Part shown: positions 19,601 through 26,923 of the stretch, piece after piece
Layout: each line of letters begins with the position of its first letter
Numbering within the stretch: position 1 is the first letter of the stretch
Assembly: GCA_027859205.1 (NCBI GenBank)
Contig: JAQIBH010000126.1
Coordinates: 1 to 45,353, forward strand
Reading direction: 5' to 3'
Length of the DNA stretch: 45,353 bases
Source: Bacteroidales bacterium
GTDB lineage: Bacteria > Bacteroidota > Bacteroidia > Bacteroidales > UBA12077
The notes under the pieces: generated by a model
Database searches by the model: none
What the model was told of the DNA's origin: nothing
What the model saw: the letters and a program-made list of their open reading frames with translations, nothing else
Position numbers and translations under genes: made by a program

Positions 19601-20493
19601 TGGTAAGTTCCAATCCAGAAATATCCGTATGAATCTTTATATATAAACTCAGCATTATTTTCACTAATACTCGATGGGTCATTAGGATTATGTTTGAAAT
19701 GTGTAAATGTTTCAGTTTTGGGGTCGAATTTACTGATGCCACTTTCTCTATAAGCTATCCAAATTATTCCGTTTTCATCGGCATACAAATGCTGTATACT
19801 ATTTGAGCTCAGACTATTTTTGTTATTCGGGTTATGAGTATATAATGTAAAGTTGTTGTTATTTTTGTTATACTTATTTAAACCATTTCCGGAACCAATC
19901 CATAAAGTTTTATCGATAGTTTCGCACATACATTTAGCTCGTAAACTGCTAAAACTGAACGGATCATTCAGATTGGGCTGAAATCGAGTGAAATTTTGAT
20001 CTTTTTTGTTAAATTTATTTAATCCTCCATCTGAAGTTCCTAGCCATATTTCATTATTACTATCTTCAAATACAAATAATATCAGGTTGTTGCTGAGGCT
20101 GTTTGGATCGTCAGGATTATTTGAAAAGTTTTTAAACGTGTTAGTTTTAGGATCGAATCTATCCAATCCACTACTAAAAGTACCGAACCAGAATATTCCT
20201 GAAGAATCCTGGAGTATTTTTCCAAAATTAGCAGATGAAAGTGAGTTTGGATTAGTTGGTTCGTGCCGGTATATTGTAAATTCGTATCCATCATACTTAT
20301 CTAAACCATCTTGAGTTCCGAACCACATATAGCCTGACTGATCCTGAATAATAGTATAAACATTACTATGGGAAAGCCCATCTTTTATAGATAGTTTTTC
20401 AAATTTGTAATCATAATTTTGGGAATAAGCAAAACCAGTAATTATTAAAAAAATAATTATACAAATTGATCTTTTTAAAATTCCTTCATTCAT
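16636..20493 (-). CDS. Hybrid two-component sensor kinase: double propeller, Y_Y_Y, HisKA, HATPase, receiver
   Basis: A 1285-residue membrane sensor. Signal peptide 1-24; then about 14 Reg_prop-type repeats (WxGT after DxxG), enough for two seven-bladed periplasmic propellers; a Y_Y_Y domain (LDEDW, YTNLDPGLYTF); one membrane helix at about 818-836; a coiled coil; HisKA with SHEIRTP, phospho-His at 923; HATPase with DTGIG and GAGLGL; and a receiver from about 1165 with Asp1217 in [11 protein letters not shown]. Unlike the classical hybrid systems that control glycan use, it has no AraC-type DNA-binding domain after the receiver, so output must go through another protein. It lies last in a minus-strand run, 48 bases after a lone receiver gene. 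The ligand is unknown; proximity to the adhesin operon suggests but does not prove a regulatory link. Confidence 0.92.
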   Translation of the reverse strand: MNEGILKRSICIIIFLIITGFAYSQNYDYKFEKLSIKDGLSHSNVYTIIQDQSGYMWFGTQDGLDKYDGYEFTIYRHEPTNPNSLSSANFGKILQDSSGIFWFGTFSSGLDRFDPKTNTFKNFSNNPDDPNSLSNNLILFVFEDSNNEIWLGTSDGGLNKFNKKDQNFTRFQPNLNDPFSFSSLRAKCMCETIDKTLWIGSGNGLNKYNKNNNNFTLYTHNPNNKNSLSSNSIQHLYADENGIIWIAYRESGISKFDPKTETFTHFKHNPNDPSSISENNAEFIYKDSYGYFWIGTYQSGLNKYDPKTDKFTHFVHDPNNIESISHNRIEYMYEDASRNLWIATRGGGINKLDLKPHNFKNIIHNPEDNNTLPHPSVMAIDIDKSKNIWIGTDGGGISKYNPVTNTFKHFQNDPLNNNSLGVNRVWSILIDRNGVVWAGTYGGGLNRIELKNGKYNFTRYFNKRGDNSSISNNQINTIIEDKEGTIWIATAKGLNKLIKSNNPENYTFEHYFQNPPDSVIFVDNYISNLYLDSQDRFWIGSYSGGLFQFLPEKEEFIKYSPLDLKNSEFKKDIHVLVVFEDGNKNLWLGTESNGIIKFDLEQKKFSKHPKSNSLLSNMIIGMLEDEIGNLWISTSRGLSKYSPRENKINNYTYIDGLESGGFNRNAVLKCEDGRMYFGSNSALTYFYPLEVSNNPYLPKVEITDFKILNKSDWKNNLLTYTKILHEKTPIELTKNDYFFTIEFAALDYTIPTQNQYKYMLEGLDEDWIDASSNRTATYTNLDPGLYTFKVKGSNNDKIWNETPTELVIKVIPPFYKTKGFVILFVLLIILFILLFIKLRTQNLIRDKKLLEEKISKRTNEISQQKEELASQAENLEKTNLKLEFQQERLEKLVYERTADLEIAKEKAEESDRLKSSFLANMSHEIRTPMNAIIGFSNLVEDETMEKVQRKELTKLIRTNSNLLINLIEDIIDISKIESDQLKIKEKKCSVNKIFNELLVDFEDAIQSNNQVSIKVSDEHLNNPLNILSDPYRLSQILKNLISNAIKFTERGIVEFGYEIDSIKSQKQIQFYVKDTGIGISPEQQEQIFSRFTKIEDNKKKMYRGAGLGLTITKNLVELMNGEIKVESEINKGSTFYFKVPYKPVATENNTILQQKKPTSKINWKNKTILIAEDEVSNFKFLEMIIRKTSAEILWAKTGIEVIKLCKLNNNIDLILMDIKMPEMDGLEAVREIRKYNDQVPIIVQSAFSTPEDMTLSFNAGANDFVSKPIGKEKLINMMNNYLGSE

Positions 20494-20541
20494 AATTTAA
20501 GTGGGCATAGTTATTATGTTTAAATGATCAATTTATTTTAT

Positions 20542-20931
20542 TTATTCGCCTATTAAAAAGGTTGATAGGGCATCAAGTAAATCATTTGCTTTAATGGGTT
20601 TAGATAGATAATAGTTACAACCTGCTTCTAAACTCAAACGTTCATCATTTTCCATAGCAAATGCGGTTTGAGCGATTAAAGGTATTTCCGGGTATATTTT
20701 TTTTATTTCACGTGTAGCTTCAAGTCCATCCATGTTTGGCATCTTAATATCCATGAGAATTATATCTGGCTTATGTTTCTTACATAGCTCTATCGCTTCA
20801 ATTCCATCCTTTGCCCAAATTAATTTTGCTTTAGTTTTCTTAAGCACCATTTCTAAATATCTATAATTGCTATCTTCATCTTCAGCAATTAAAATAGTTT
20901 TCTTATTCCAATTAAAACTTGTTGTTTTCAT
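20542..20931 (-). CDS. Stand-alone response-regulator receiver domain
   Basis: A 129-residue single REC domain with AEDED acidic pocket at about 16-20, phospho-acceptor Asp61 in LMDIKMPNMDG, conserved Thr in QTAFAM and Lys in SKP. It closely resembles the receiver parts of the two hybrid kinases beside it. It starts 34 bases after the stop of the 1105-residue kinase, which itself lacks a receiver, so it probably takes phosphate from that kinase. There is no output domain: it could act as a phosphate shuttle, phosphate sink or protein-interaction switch. It is in a different frame from the kinase, so this is a true separate gene rather than a stop codon in a fusion. Confidence 0.93.
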   Translation of the reverse strand: MKTTSFNWNKKTILIAEDEDSNYRYLEMVLKKTKAKLIWAKDGIEAIELCKKHKPDIILMDIKMPNMDGLEATREIKKIYPEIPLIAQTAFAMENDERLSLEAGCNYYLSKPIKANDLLDALSTFLIGE

Positions 20932-20965
20932 TAATTTTTATTTGAACTTAAGTCAATTATTCATT

Positions 20966-23900
20966 TTAAGCTAAATTACTAAATGGAATTGTAAAATAAA
21001 AAATAGAGCCTTTATCTTTTTCAGAATTAACCCAAATTCTTCCACCTAGCAATTCTATCAGATTTTTACTAATTGCAAGCCCTAAACCTGCGCCTCGATA
21101 CATTTTTTGCTTATGATTTTCTATTTTACTAAAACGTTCAAATATCAAATCTTTTTGTTCGTCTGAAAGACCTATGCCTGTATCCTTAACATAAAAGATA
21201 TTTTCAGCTTCTGATTGAGTATAACCAATCTCAATTTCACCTTCTTCTGTAAACTTTAATGAATTACTTAATAAATTAGAATAAATCTGGCGAAATCGAA
21301 TGAAATCTGTGTAAATTTTAAGATTTTTGTTTTGATTATTTTTAGCAATTTTAAAAATGATGTGATCTTTTTTTATTTCGATTTTTTTCTCATTAAAAAC
21401 TTTCAGAAGTGTATCGAAAATTTTATCAACTGAACAACTCTTTTTCTCAATATATAATTGCTCCGCTTCAATTTTTGATAAATCTATTATATCATCAATG
21501 AGGCGTAATAATGTATCGCTATTATGATTTATATGAACTGTTAATTCTCTTTTTACTTCATCACTTAGACCAGGATTATTTAACAAACTCGTGAAACCAA
21601 TAATTGCGTTCATAGGAGTTCGAATCTCATGCGACATATTGGCGAGAAATGTTGATTTTAGCCGATCTGATTCTTCAGCTTTTTCTTTAGCGATTTTTAA
21701 ATCTTTTGTTCTTTTTTCAACAATTTTTTCCAAATGATTTTGATGTATTTCTAATTTTTCTTTTTGAACGATTATTTCTTCTTTTTGAGAAGTTATTTCT
21801 TCTTTTTGCCGTTGAAACTCAATATTTTTATTTGTAATGTCGTCTTTTTGCTTACTAATTTTCTTTGTTCGTTCAGTTATAATTTTTTCTAGATTAATTT
21901 TTTCTAATTTTAATCTTCTGATATTTAGTTTTACTATTATCAATATTATTAAAAACGCTAATATGAAATATACAAAGTAAGCTAATATGTGATTGTACCA
22001 AGGGGCAGATATCTCAAAAGAATATTTAAAGATTTCACTTTCTTTCTCGAAAATATTTTTGGCCTTAATATTAAAAATATATTCGCCAGCTGGGAGGTTT
22101 GTATATTCTTTTTCCGATTTTAATGACCATTCAGACCACTGTTTATCAAAGCCCTCGAGATAATAACTAAAAGTTATATTTTCTTCGCTAATATAAAAAG
22201 GTGCAGAATAATTAAATGTTGGGTTATTACATTGATGAGATAATGGAACTGAATTAGTGTAGTTTGAAAGATTCTTGTCTGCTAAAAAGCAACTGAATAA
22301 AACAGAATCGGATTTAACAAAAACATTTTTTAATAAAACAGAGAATTCCTGATTATATTTTGTAGAAACCTTTTTATCAAATCTAAGAATTCCTTTATGC
22401 AATCCAAACCAAGTTACGAAACCATCAAAATAAATGGAGTTTTTATTGCCATAATCACCTAATAAAGATTTAACTGGCTGGAACGCAGATTCACTTAATA
22501 TGTAATTCCCATCATATTGTTTTATAAGAATCCCTCTTCCTTTATCTGAATCAAACCAAATATTTCCGTTGTTAATTTGCATTGTATATATCCATCGTGT
22601 TCCATTTTTAAAAGCTTTATTGGCAATATGAGGTTCGAAAATATTTTTTTCTTTGTTAAAGGTGTAAATGCCTTTTTTCGTGGCAACAACAATTTTATTT
22701 TTATTCAAATGCGGAATATTCCAATTTAAAGTAGGTAAACCTAATGAAGTATCATAAGTAGTAATATACTTATTGGAATTAGAATGTTCTTCATTATTGA
22801 AAAATTCAGATTTGATAAAAATTATTCCTGAAGAATTTGTTGCTAACCATAGATTCCCTAATTCATCTTCTACAATATTTCTTATTTCTGCATTTACATT
22901 TATTTCTTTGACGGTTTTAATATTTAAAGCCTGGTTAAATCTTCCAATAATTAAATTTGAGTTATTTGCGATATATAAACGATTTGAAAATAAGTTGCTT
23001 TTTTGAAACGAAAATGCTAGTTTATCAAAAATATTTATGGCCTGATTATTCTTAATGAGAAATAAACCATCTGATGTGGAAGCATATAAATTTTTAATGA
23101 TAGTATCGTTTTGGTCAGGAATAATAATAAAATCCCAAACCTGATTATATATTCCACTGATTTTAATAAAGCCATCGTTTGTTAAATAGAATACTCCTGT
23201 TGTTGTTCCAATATATAATACGCCTTTAAACTTAATAATGGATAAAACAGTTCCTTTTATTCCGGAGGTTTCATCCATGTATGTTACAGGACTTTCTATA
23301 TTAATATTACTAATTCCAAATCCCAATCCTAACCACAAATTGTTGTGTAAATCAAGATAAGAATAATAAACTTCATCTGCCAAAAGACCATTTTTTGTAT
23401 TAATATTTTGAAGAATAGTACCTATGCTATCAATTATAATAGCACCCTTACCTTTTGTTCCAATACAATATTTATTGTCGTTTAATTTTAAAATATGATA
23501 CAATTGATTGACTTGAAGAATTTTTTCTGCTTCGGTTTTTAGCTTTTTTGGTTTGTGATCAAAAACTAAAATGTCATTGGAAATTTTAAAAGAACAAACA
23601 AATAACTCATTGGAAGTCCCGATTAATAATTTATTATTAGCATATAGCACGATTGACAGTACTTTTTTATTAATAAAAATTTCGCTGCCTGGTATTAATA
23701 TTGCGGAGTCTTTATTTAATTGGGCCAATCCCTTACCGGTTATTTGCATAAGTATGTTATTCCCAGCGCTATATGATCTTCTGGCCAAATTATCAATATT
23801 TATTACTGTAACCAGGTTGTTTTTTAGTTTAAATATTTTGGATTCTGTTTGGAAATAGATTTCATTTTCAACAACATGTATATTCCAGATGTCTAAAAAA

Positions 23901-24283
23901 TCTCGATCTTTTGATTCTATTGTATGCAACAATGAAGAAAAAATAGTTTTTCCAGCATTGTCATATTTTAAATAGCCAAAATCTCCTTTAGCACCCACAT
24001 ATACTTTACCTGATGAATCTACGGCCAAAGAACGTATAACAGTATTGTTGCTTACCGGAATAGTTTCCCAATTAATACCATCATACATTAATACTCCGTA
24101 ATTATTTCCAAAATACAGTATCCCATGTTTATCCTGAACAATTGACCAGTTTTGAGAAGCTGCTTTATATTCTTTTGGAGAATAATTTTTTATTATAGGA
24201 TTACCTTTTTCAGAATAGTATTGTGAAAAACTAAACTTAATAAACCCGGAAAAAAGAATTAAATAAATTACAATTATTCTCAT
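20966..24283 (-). CDS. Propeller-type sensor histidine kinase without receiver
   Basis: A 1105-residue sensor kinase. Signal peptide of about 20 residues; a propeller region with DxxGxxYxG motifs that starts with the NYSPKEYKAASQNWSI type of segment seen in Bacteroidota propeller sensors; a Y_Y_Y domain (LEGFDKQW, YTNLPAGEYIF); one membrane helix at about 765-785; a long coiled coil of repeated KEEI units; HisKA with phospho-His at about 885 (SHEIRTP); and HATPase with DTGIGL and GAGLGLAIS. The protein ends just after the HATPase domain (TIPF), where its neighbours continue into a receiver. The separate receiver gene 34 bases downstream supplies the missing part. Probably co-transcribed with the kinase genes on either side. 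Confidence 0.92.
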   Translation of the reverse strand: MRIIVIYLILFSGFIKFSFSQYYSEKGNPIIKNYSPKEYKAASQNWSIVQDKHGILYFGNNYGVLMYDGINWETIPVSNNTVIRSLAVDSSGKVYVGAKGDFGYLKYDNAGKTIFSSLLHTIESKDRDFLDIWNIHVVENEIYFQTESKIFKLKNNLVTVINIDNLARRSYSAGNNILMQITGKGLAQLNKDSAILIPGSEIFINKKVLSIVLYANNKLLIGTSNELFVCSFKISNDILVFDHKPKKLKTEAEKILQVNQLYHILKLNDNKYCIGTKGKGAIIIDSIGTILQNINTKNGLLADEVYYSYLDLHNNLWLGLGFGISNINIESPVTYMDETSGIKGTVLSIIKFKGVLYIGTTTGVFYLTNDGFIKISGIYNQVWDFIIIPDQNDTIIKNLYASTSDGLFLIKNNQAINIFDKLAFSFQKSNLFSNRLYIANNSNLIIGRFNQALNIKTVKEINVNAEIRNIVEDELGNLWLATNSSGIIFIKSEFFNNEEHSNSNKYITTYDTSLGLPTLNWNIPHLNKNKIVVATKKGIYTFNKEKNIFEPHIANKAFKNGTRWIYTMQINNGNIWFDSDKGRGILIKQYDGNYILSESAFQPVKSLLGDYGNKNSIYFDGFVTWFGLHKGILRFDKKVSTKYNQEFSVLLKNVFVKSDSVLFSCFLADKNLSNYTNSVPLSHQCNNPTFNYSAPFYISEENITFSYYLEGFDKQWSEWSLKSEKEYTNLPAGEYIFNIKAKNIFEKESEIFKYSFEISAPWYNHILAYFVYFILAFLIILIIVKLNIRRLKLEKINLEKIITERTKKISKQKDDITNKNIEFQRQKEEITSQKEEIIVQKEKLEIHQNHLEKIVEKRTKDLKIAKEKAEESDRLKSTFLANMSHEIRTPMNAIIGFTSLLNNPGLSDEVKRELTVHINHNSDTLLRLIDDIIDLSKIEAEQLYIEKKSCSVDKIFDTLLKVFNEKKIEIKKDHIIFKIAKNNQNKNLKIYTDFIRFRQIYSNLLSNSLKFTEEGEIEIGYTQSEAENIFYVKDTGIGLSDEQKDLIFERFSKIENHKQKMYRGAGLGLAISKNLIELLGGRIWVNSEKDKGSIFYFTIPFSNLA

Positions 24284-24411
24284 TGGGTAAGTAATCAGTA
24301 TAAATTTAGGAATAATGGCTTTATGTCGAAAAAATATTGAAAAAAAAGAACAATCACAAGTAACATCAAATGTTTTTGACAGATAGATAATTGTAGTATG
24401 TGAATCAGATT

Positions 24412-25509
24412 TTAGGTAAGATAAGTATTAAGTAGTGATAATAATTTTGATTCATTAATTGGTTTTGAAATATATTCATCGCATCCTGCTTCAAAACTTA
24501 TTTTTTCATCATTTTCCATTGCAAATGCTGTTAAAGCAATTATTGGAACACTTTTATTTTCTTTTTTTATAATTTTGGTTGCCTCTAAACCATCCATTTC
24601 AGGCATTTTAATATCCATTAAAATCAGATCAATTTTATTAGCATTATACATTTCGATTGCTTTTAATCCCGTTTCTGCACGTAAAATATTTACCTTAGTT
24701 TTTGATAAAATCATTTTAAAATAAAGATAGTTACTATCTTCATCCTCGGCAATAAGTATTGTTTTATCGGGCCATTTAAAATCAGATATTGCAGTTTTTT
24801 TTACTTTAACATTTACTTTGTTTGCTGTTCCTCCGGAATAGGGAATTGTAAAATAGAAAGTTGATCCAATATTTATCTCAGATTCAACCCAAATATCTCC
24901 TTCAAGCAGATTAACGAGATTTTTTGAAATAGCCAATCCGAGTCCGGCTCCCCGATATATTTTCTTTTTATTAGTTTCTATTTTTGTGAATCTACTGAAA
25001 ATTTTTTCTTGTTGTTCTCGAGAAAGGCCTATCCCTGTATCTTTCACAAAAAATTTAATATTCTCAAATTTATTAGATGTGTCTTCAACTGTATAACCAA
25101 ATTCTACAAATCCCTCTTCTGTATATTTTAAAGCGTTATCAAGAAGGTTTATCATAACTTGTTGTAAACGTGTAGGGTCGGCATTTACTATAAAGCTTTT
25201 GTCTTCAATTTCTTTATTTATTAATATTTTAATAGAATGTTTCTTTAGATTTTTTTTACGCTCATTAAATGTTTCCAGTAATTCGTTAAATATGTGATTA
25301 ATATTACAATCTTGTTTATTAATATTTAGTTGACCTGCCTCAATTTTTGATATATCGATTATATCATCAATTAAATGCAAAAGCATAAAGCAATTATTTG
25401 TGATGTGATATTTTATTTCTTCTTTTTCATTACTAAGTATACCAGGATTATCTATCAAGTTGGAAAAACCTATTATTGCATTCATAGGTGTACGGATCTC
25501 GTGCGACAT
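24412..25509 (-). CDS. Kinase core plus receiver fragment of the frameshifted hybrid histidine kinase
   Basis: A 365-residue open frame holding HisKA (phospho-His in SHEIRTP, residue 3), HATPase (NxLxNALKYT, [15 protein letters not shown]) and a C-terminal receiver ([24 protein letters not shown]). Its ATG is an internal methionine of the ancestral protein, not a natural start: in-frame coding of the preceding linker extends back to about 25584. If translated alone it would be a soluble kinase without a sensor. The catalytic motifs are intact, which suggests the break is recent or a sequencing artefact. Confidence 0.75.
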   Translation of the reverse strand: MSHEIRTPMNAIIGFSNLIDNPGILSNEKEEIKYHITNNCFMLLHLIDDIIDISKIEAGQLNINKQDCNINHIFNELLETFNERKKNLKKHSIKILINKEIEDKSFIVNADPTRLQQVMINLLDNALKYTEEGFVEFGYTVEDTSNKFENIKFFVKDTGIGLSREQQEKIFSRFTKIETNKKKIYRGAGLGLAISKNLVNLLEGDIWVESEINIGSTFYFTIPYSGGTANKVNVKVKKTAISDFKWPDKTILIAEDEDSNYLYFKMILSKTKVNILRAETGLKAIEMYNANKIDLILMDIKMPEMDGLEATKIIKKENKSVPIIALTAFAMENDEKISFEAGCDEYISKPINESKLLSLLNTYLT

Positions 25510-25815
25510 GTTTGCCAGAAAAGCAGATTTAAGTTTGTCTGATTCTTCTGCTTTTTCTTTTGCAATTTCAAGTTCTTCGGTTCTTATCTTTTACAAGATG
25601 CTCTAATTTATTTCTGTGTTGTTCAAGTTCTTTATTGGCAATTTTTAATTTTGCTGACTGGAAAACAATTTCTTGCTGTTGTTCTATTACTTTGTTCAGG
25701 TAGAATGTTTTTTTATTATTAGCGTCAGTTAACGCAGTATAGGTTTTCTTTCTTACAAATTCGAAGATCATTGACATTAATGAGACGGCAATATATGTAG
25801 ATATGAACCTAGATT

Positions 25816-26289
25816 TTAGATGTTATTATAATCTACCATGAAATCCGGTTCTGTAAATAACAGAACAGTTGTAATTGTAAAAAGAATAACTATAAAAAAT
25901 ATTCCTCGCCTTAATCCTAAAATAAACAAACTAATAACCGGAAATAAATAATACCAAAGATATGCAGTATTTTCTTGGCCTCCATTAATTAACAAGTAAT
26001 GTAGAAAAATAGCAAACATTATTACGAGGGAATACCCTGCATGTTTAAACTTTCCTGTTATTCTTAAATACAAAAATGTAAAACAAATTAAAGCTGCAAA
26101 AGCAAATATTATAAGACCATATAAAACATTAAAATAGAAAAAGGTTTTAATCCCATAATAAATCATGAAAATAATTCCAATAATTGAAAATAAATTAATT
26201 ATGATAGTTTTTCGCAGTTCTTCTGATTCGTAGCTTCCAGAAACTCCACCAGTTATTATGTTATTTAATATCTTGTTAATTCTCTTCAT
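25816..26289 (-). CDS. N-terminal membrane-sensor fragment of the frameshifted hybrid kinase
   Basis: 157 residues beginning MKRINKILNN, with about five hydrophobic helices and a small cytosolic N-terminus. The sixth helix (ISTYIAVSLMSMIFEF) lies after the frameshift in the other frame and is followed by the coiled coil that leads to the kinase. Multi-helix sensor modules of this kind are common in front of Bacteroidota hybrid kinases; the signal is unknown. The fragment stops at the first frameshift (TAA at 25818-25816). It is the first gene of the minus-strand signalling run. Confidence 0.7.
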   Translation of the reverse strand: MKRINKILNNIITGGVSGSYESEELRKTIIINLFSIIGIIFMIYYGIKTFFYFNVLYGLIIFAFAALICFTFLYLRITGKFKHAGYSLVIMFAIFLHYLLINGGQENTAYLWYYLFPVISLFILGLRRGIFFIVILFTITTVLLFTEPDFMVDYNNI

Positions 26290-26923
26290 ATATCTTATTA
26301 TTTATCTAAATACTTTTCACTTACTATAAATGTTTTATTTAAAGTTAAATTAATAAAACATTGTATATTAATACTTTAAAAAATAAGTGTATTTAAAAAA
26401 TCGATAATAAAAAGATAGGAGAAAATTAATAGATGCTTTCTCATGAAACAATGGTTTAGGTTAACATAATTCCGATGAAAAATTATTCAAAATTATGGTA
26501 AAAGCAAAAATCATAAATGAAATTACACTTTTATTTGACGAGCTTAACTTATGAAGTTTTAAATAAGTGATTTATAGCAAGGAAACTAAAATCTAAAAAA
26601 ATGTATTTATCTAAATTGCTTTTTAGGATATTGTGATCTAAACTATATATTACAATTCGTCAAGAAAATTTAACTATAAAATAATCAGAAGCAAATATAA
26701 GGATTCTATGCAAGCACTATCACAGCAACAATATATATCTAATCAGGCAAACGTATGCGATAGATTTATACGTAAGCGAGTAAATACATTATTCACTGTT
26801 TCTAAGAATTTCTTATAATAAAATGAACGATTTAATAAAACTTTTGTATTAGAGTAATATTTTATTGAAAATCAACAAACAAAAAACATATTTTTGTAAA
26901 TCAAATTTAATAATGTATTTATT
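26290..26923. other. Non-coding intergenic region between divergent kinase and peptidase genes
   Basis: 634 very AT-rich bases without an open frame of useful length and without a recognisable tRNA or structured RNA. It should hold the promoters of the minus-strand kinase run and of the plus-strand peptidase. The peptidase promoter is listed separately. On the minus strand, TAATTTTG (26495-26488) and TATATTTG (26699-26692) match the -7 consensus but lack a well-spaced -33 TTG, so neither is assigned. A 6-bp inverted repeat ACGTAT...ATACGT (26751-26773) is too short to interpret. Confidence 0.6.
26865..26896 (+). promoter_or_regulatory. Bacteroidota-type promoter for the S9 peptidase gene
   Basis: TTG (26865-26867), 21-base spacer, TATTTTTG (26889-26896), matching the -33 TTG / -7 TAnnTTTG pattern. 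The expected transcription start near 26903 leaves a 5' UTR of about 20 bases before ATG 26924. Confidence 0.55.

Larger units (their letters stand above)
24412..26289 (-). pseudogene. Hybrid histidine kinase gene broken by two compensating frameshifts
   Basis: Three fragments in order: membrane part (26289-25816, frame A), coiled-coil part (25777-25568, frame B), kinase plus receiver (24412-25509, frame A). Frame A stops with TAA at 25818-25816; reading resumes in frame B as KSRFISTYI..., consistent with loss of one base there. Frame B runs to HLVKD at 25586; an extra A at 25585 restores frame A as [16 protein letters not shown], which leads straight into MSHEIRTP. The total span is 626 codons, so one minus and one plus shift cancel. 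Either the gene is decaying, the shifts are sequencing or assembly errors in A/T runs, or the middle is bridged by recoding. Rebuilt, it is a membrane-anchored hybrid kinase with about six helices. Confidence 0.8.

Noticed and set aside
24412-25509. A complete soluble kinase-receiver starting at the ATG of MSHEIRTP
   Set aside because: That methionine is an internal residue of the HisKA motif in all paralogues here; coding clearly continues upstream through a frameshift.
26290-26923. Possible tRNA or small gene in the 634-base gap
   Set aside because: No cloverleaf, no CCA end, no open frame of useful length, and composition is uniformly AT-rich.
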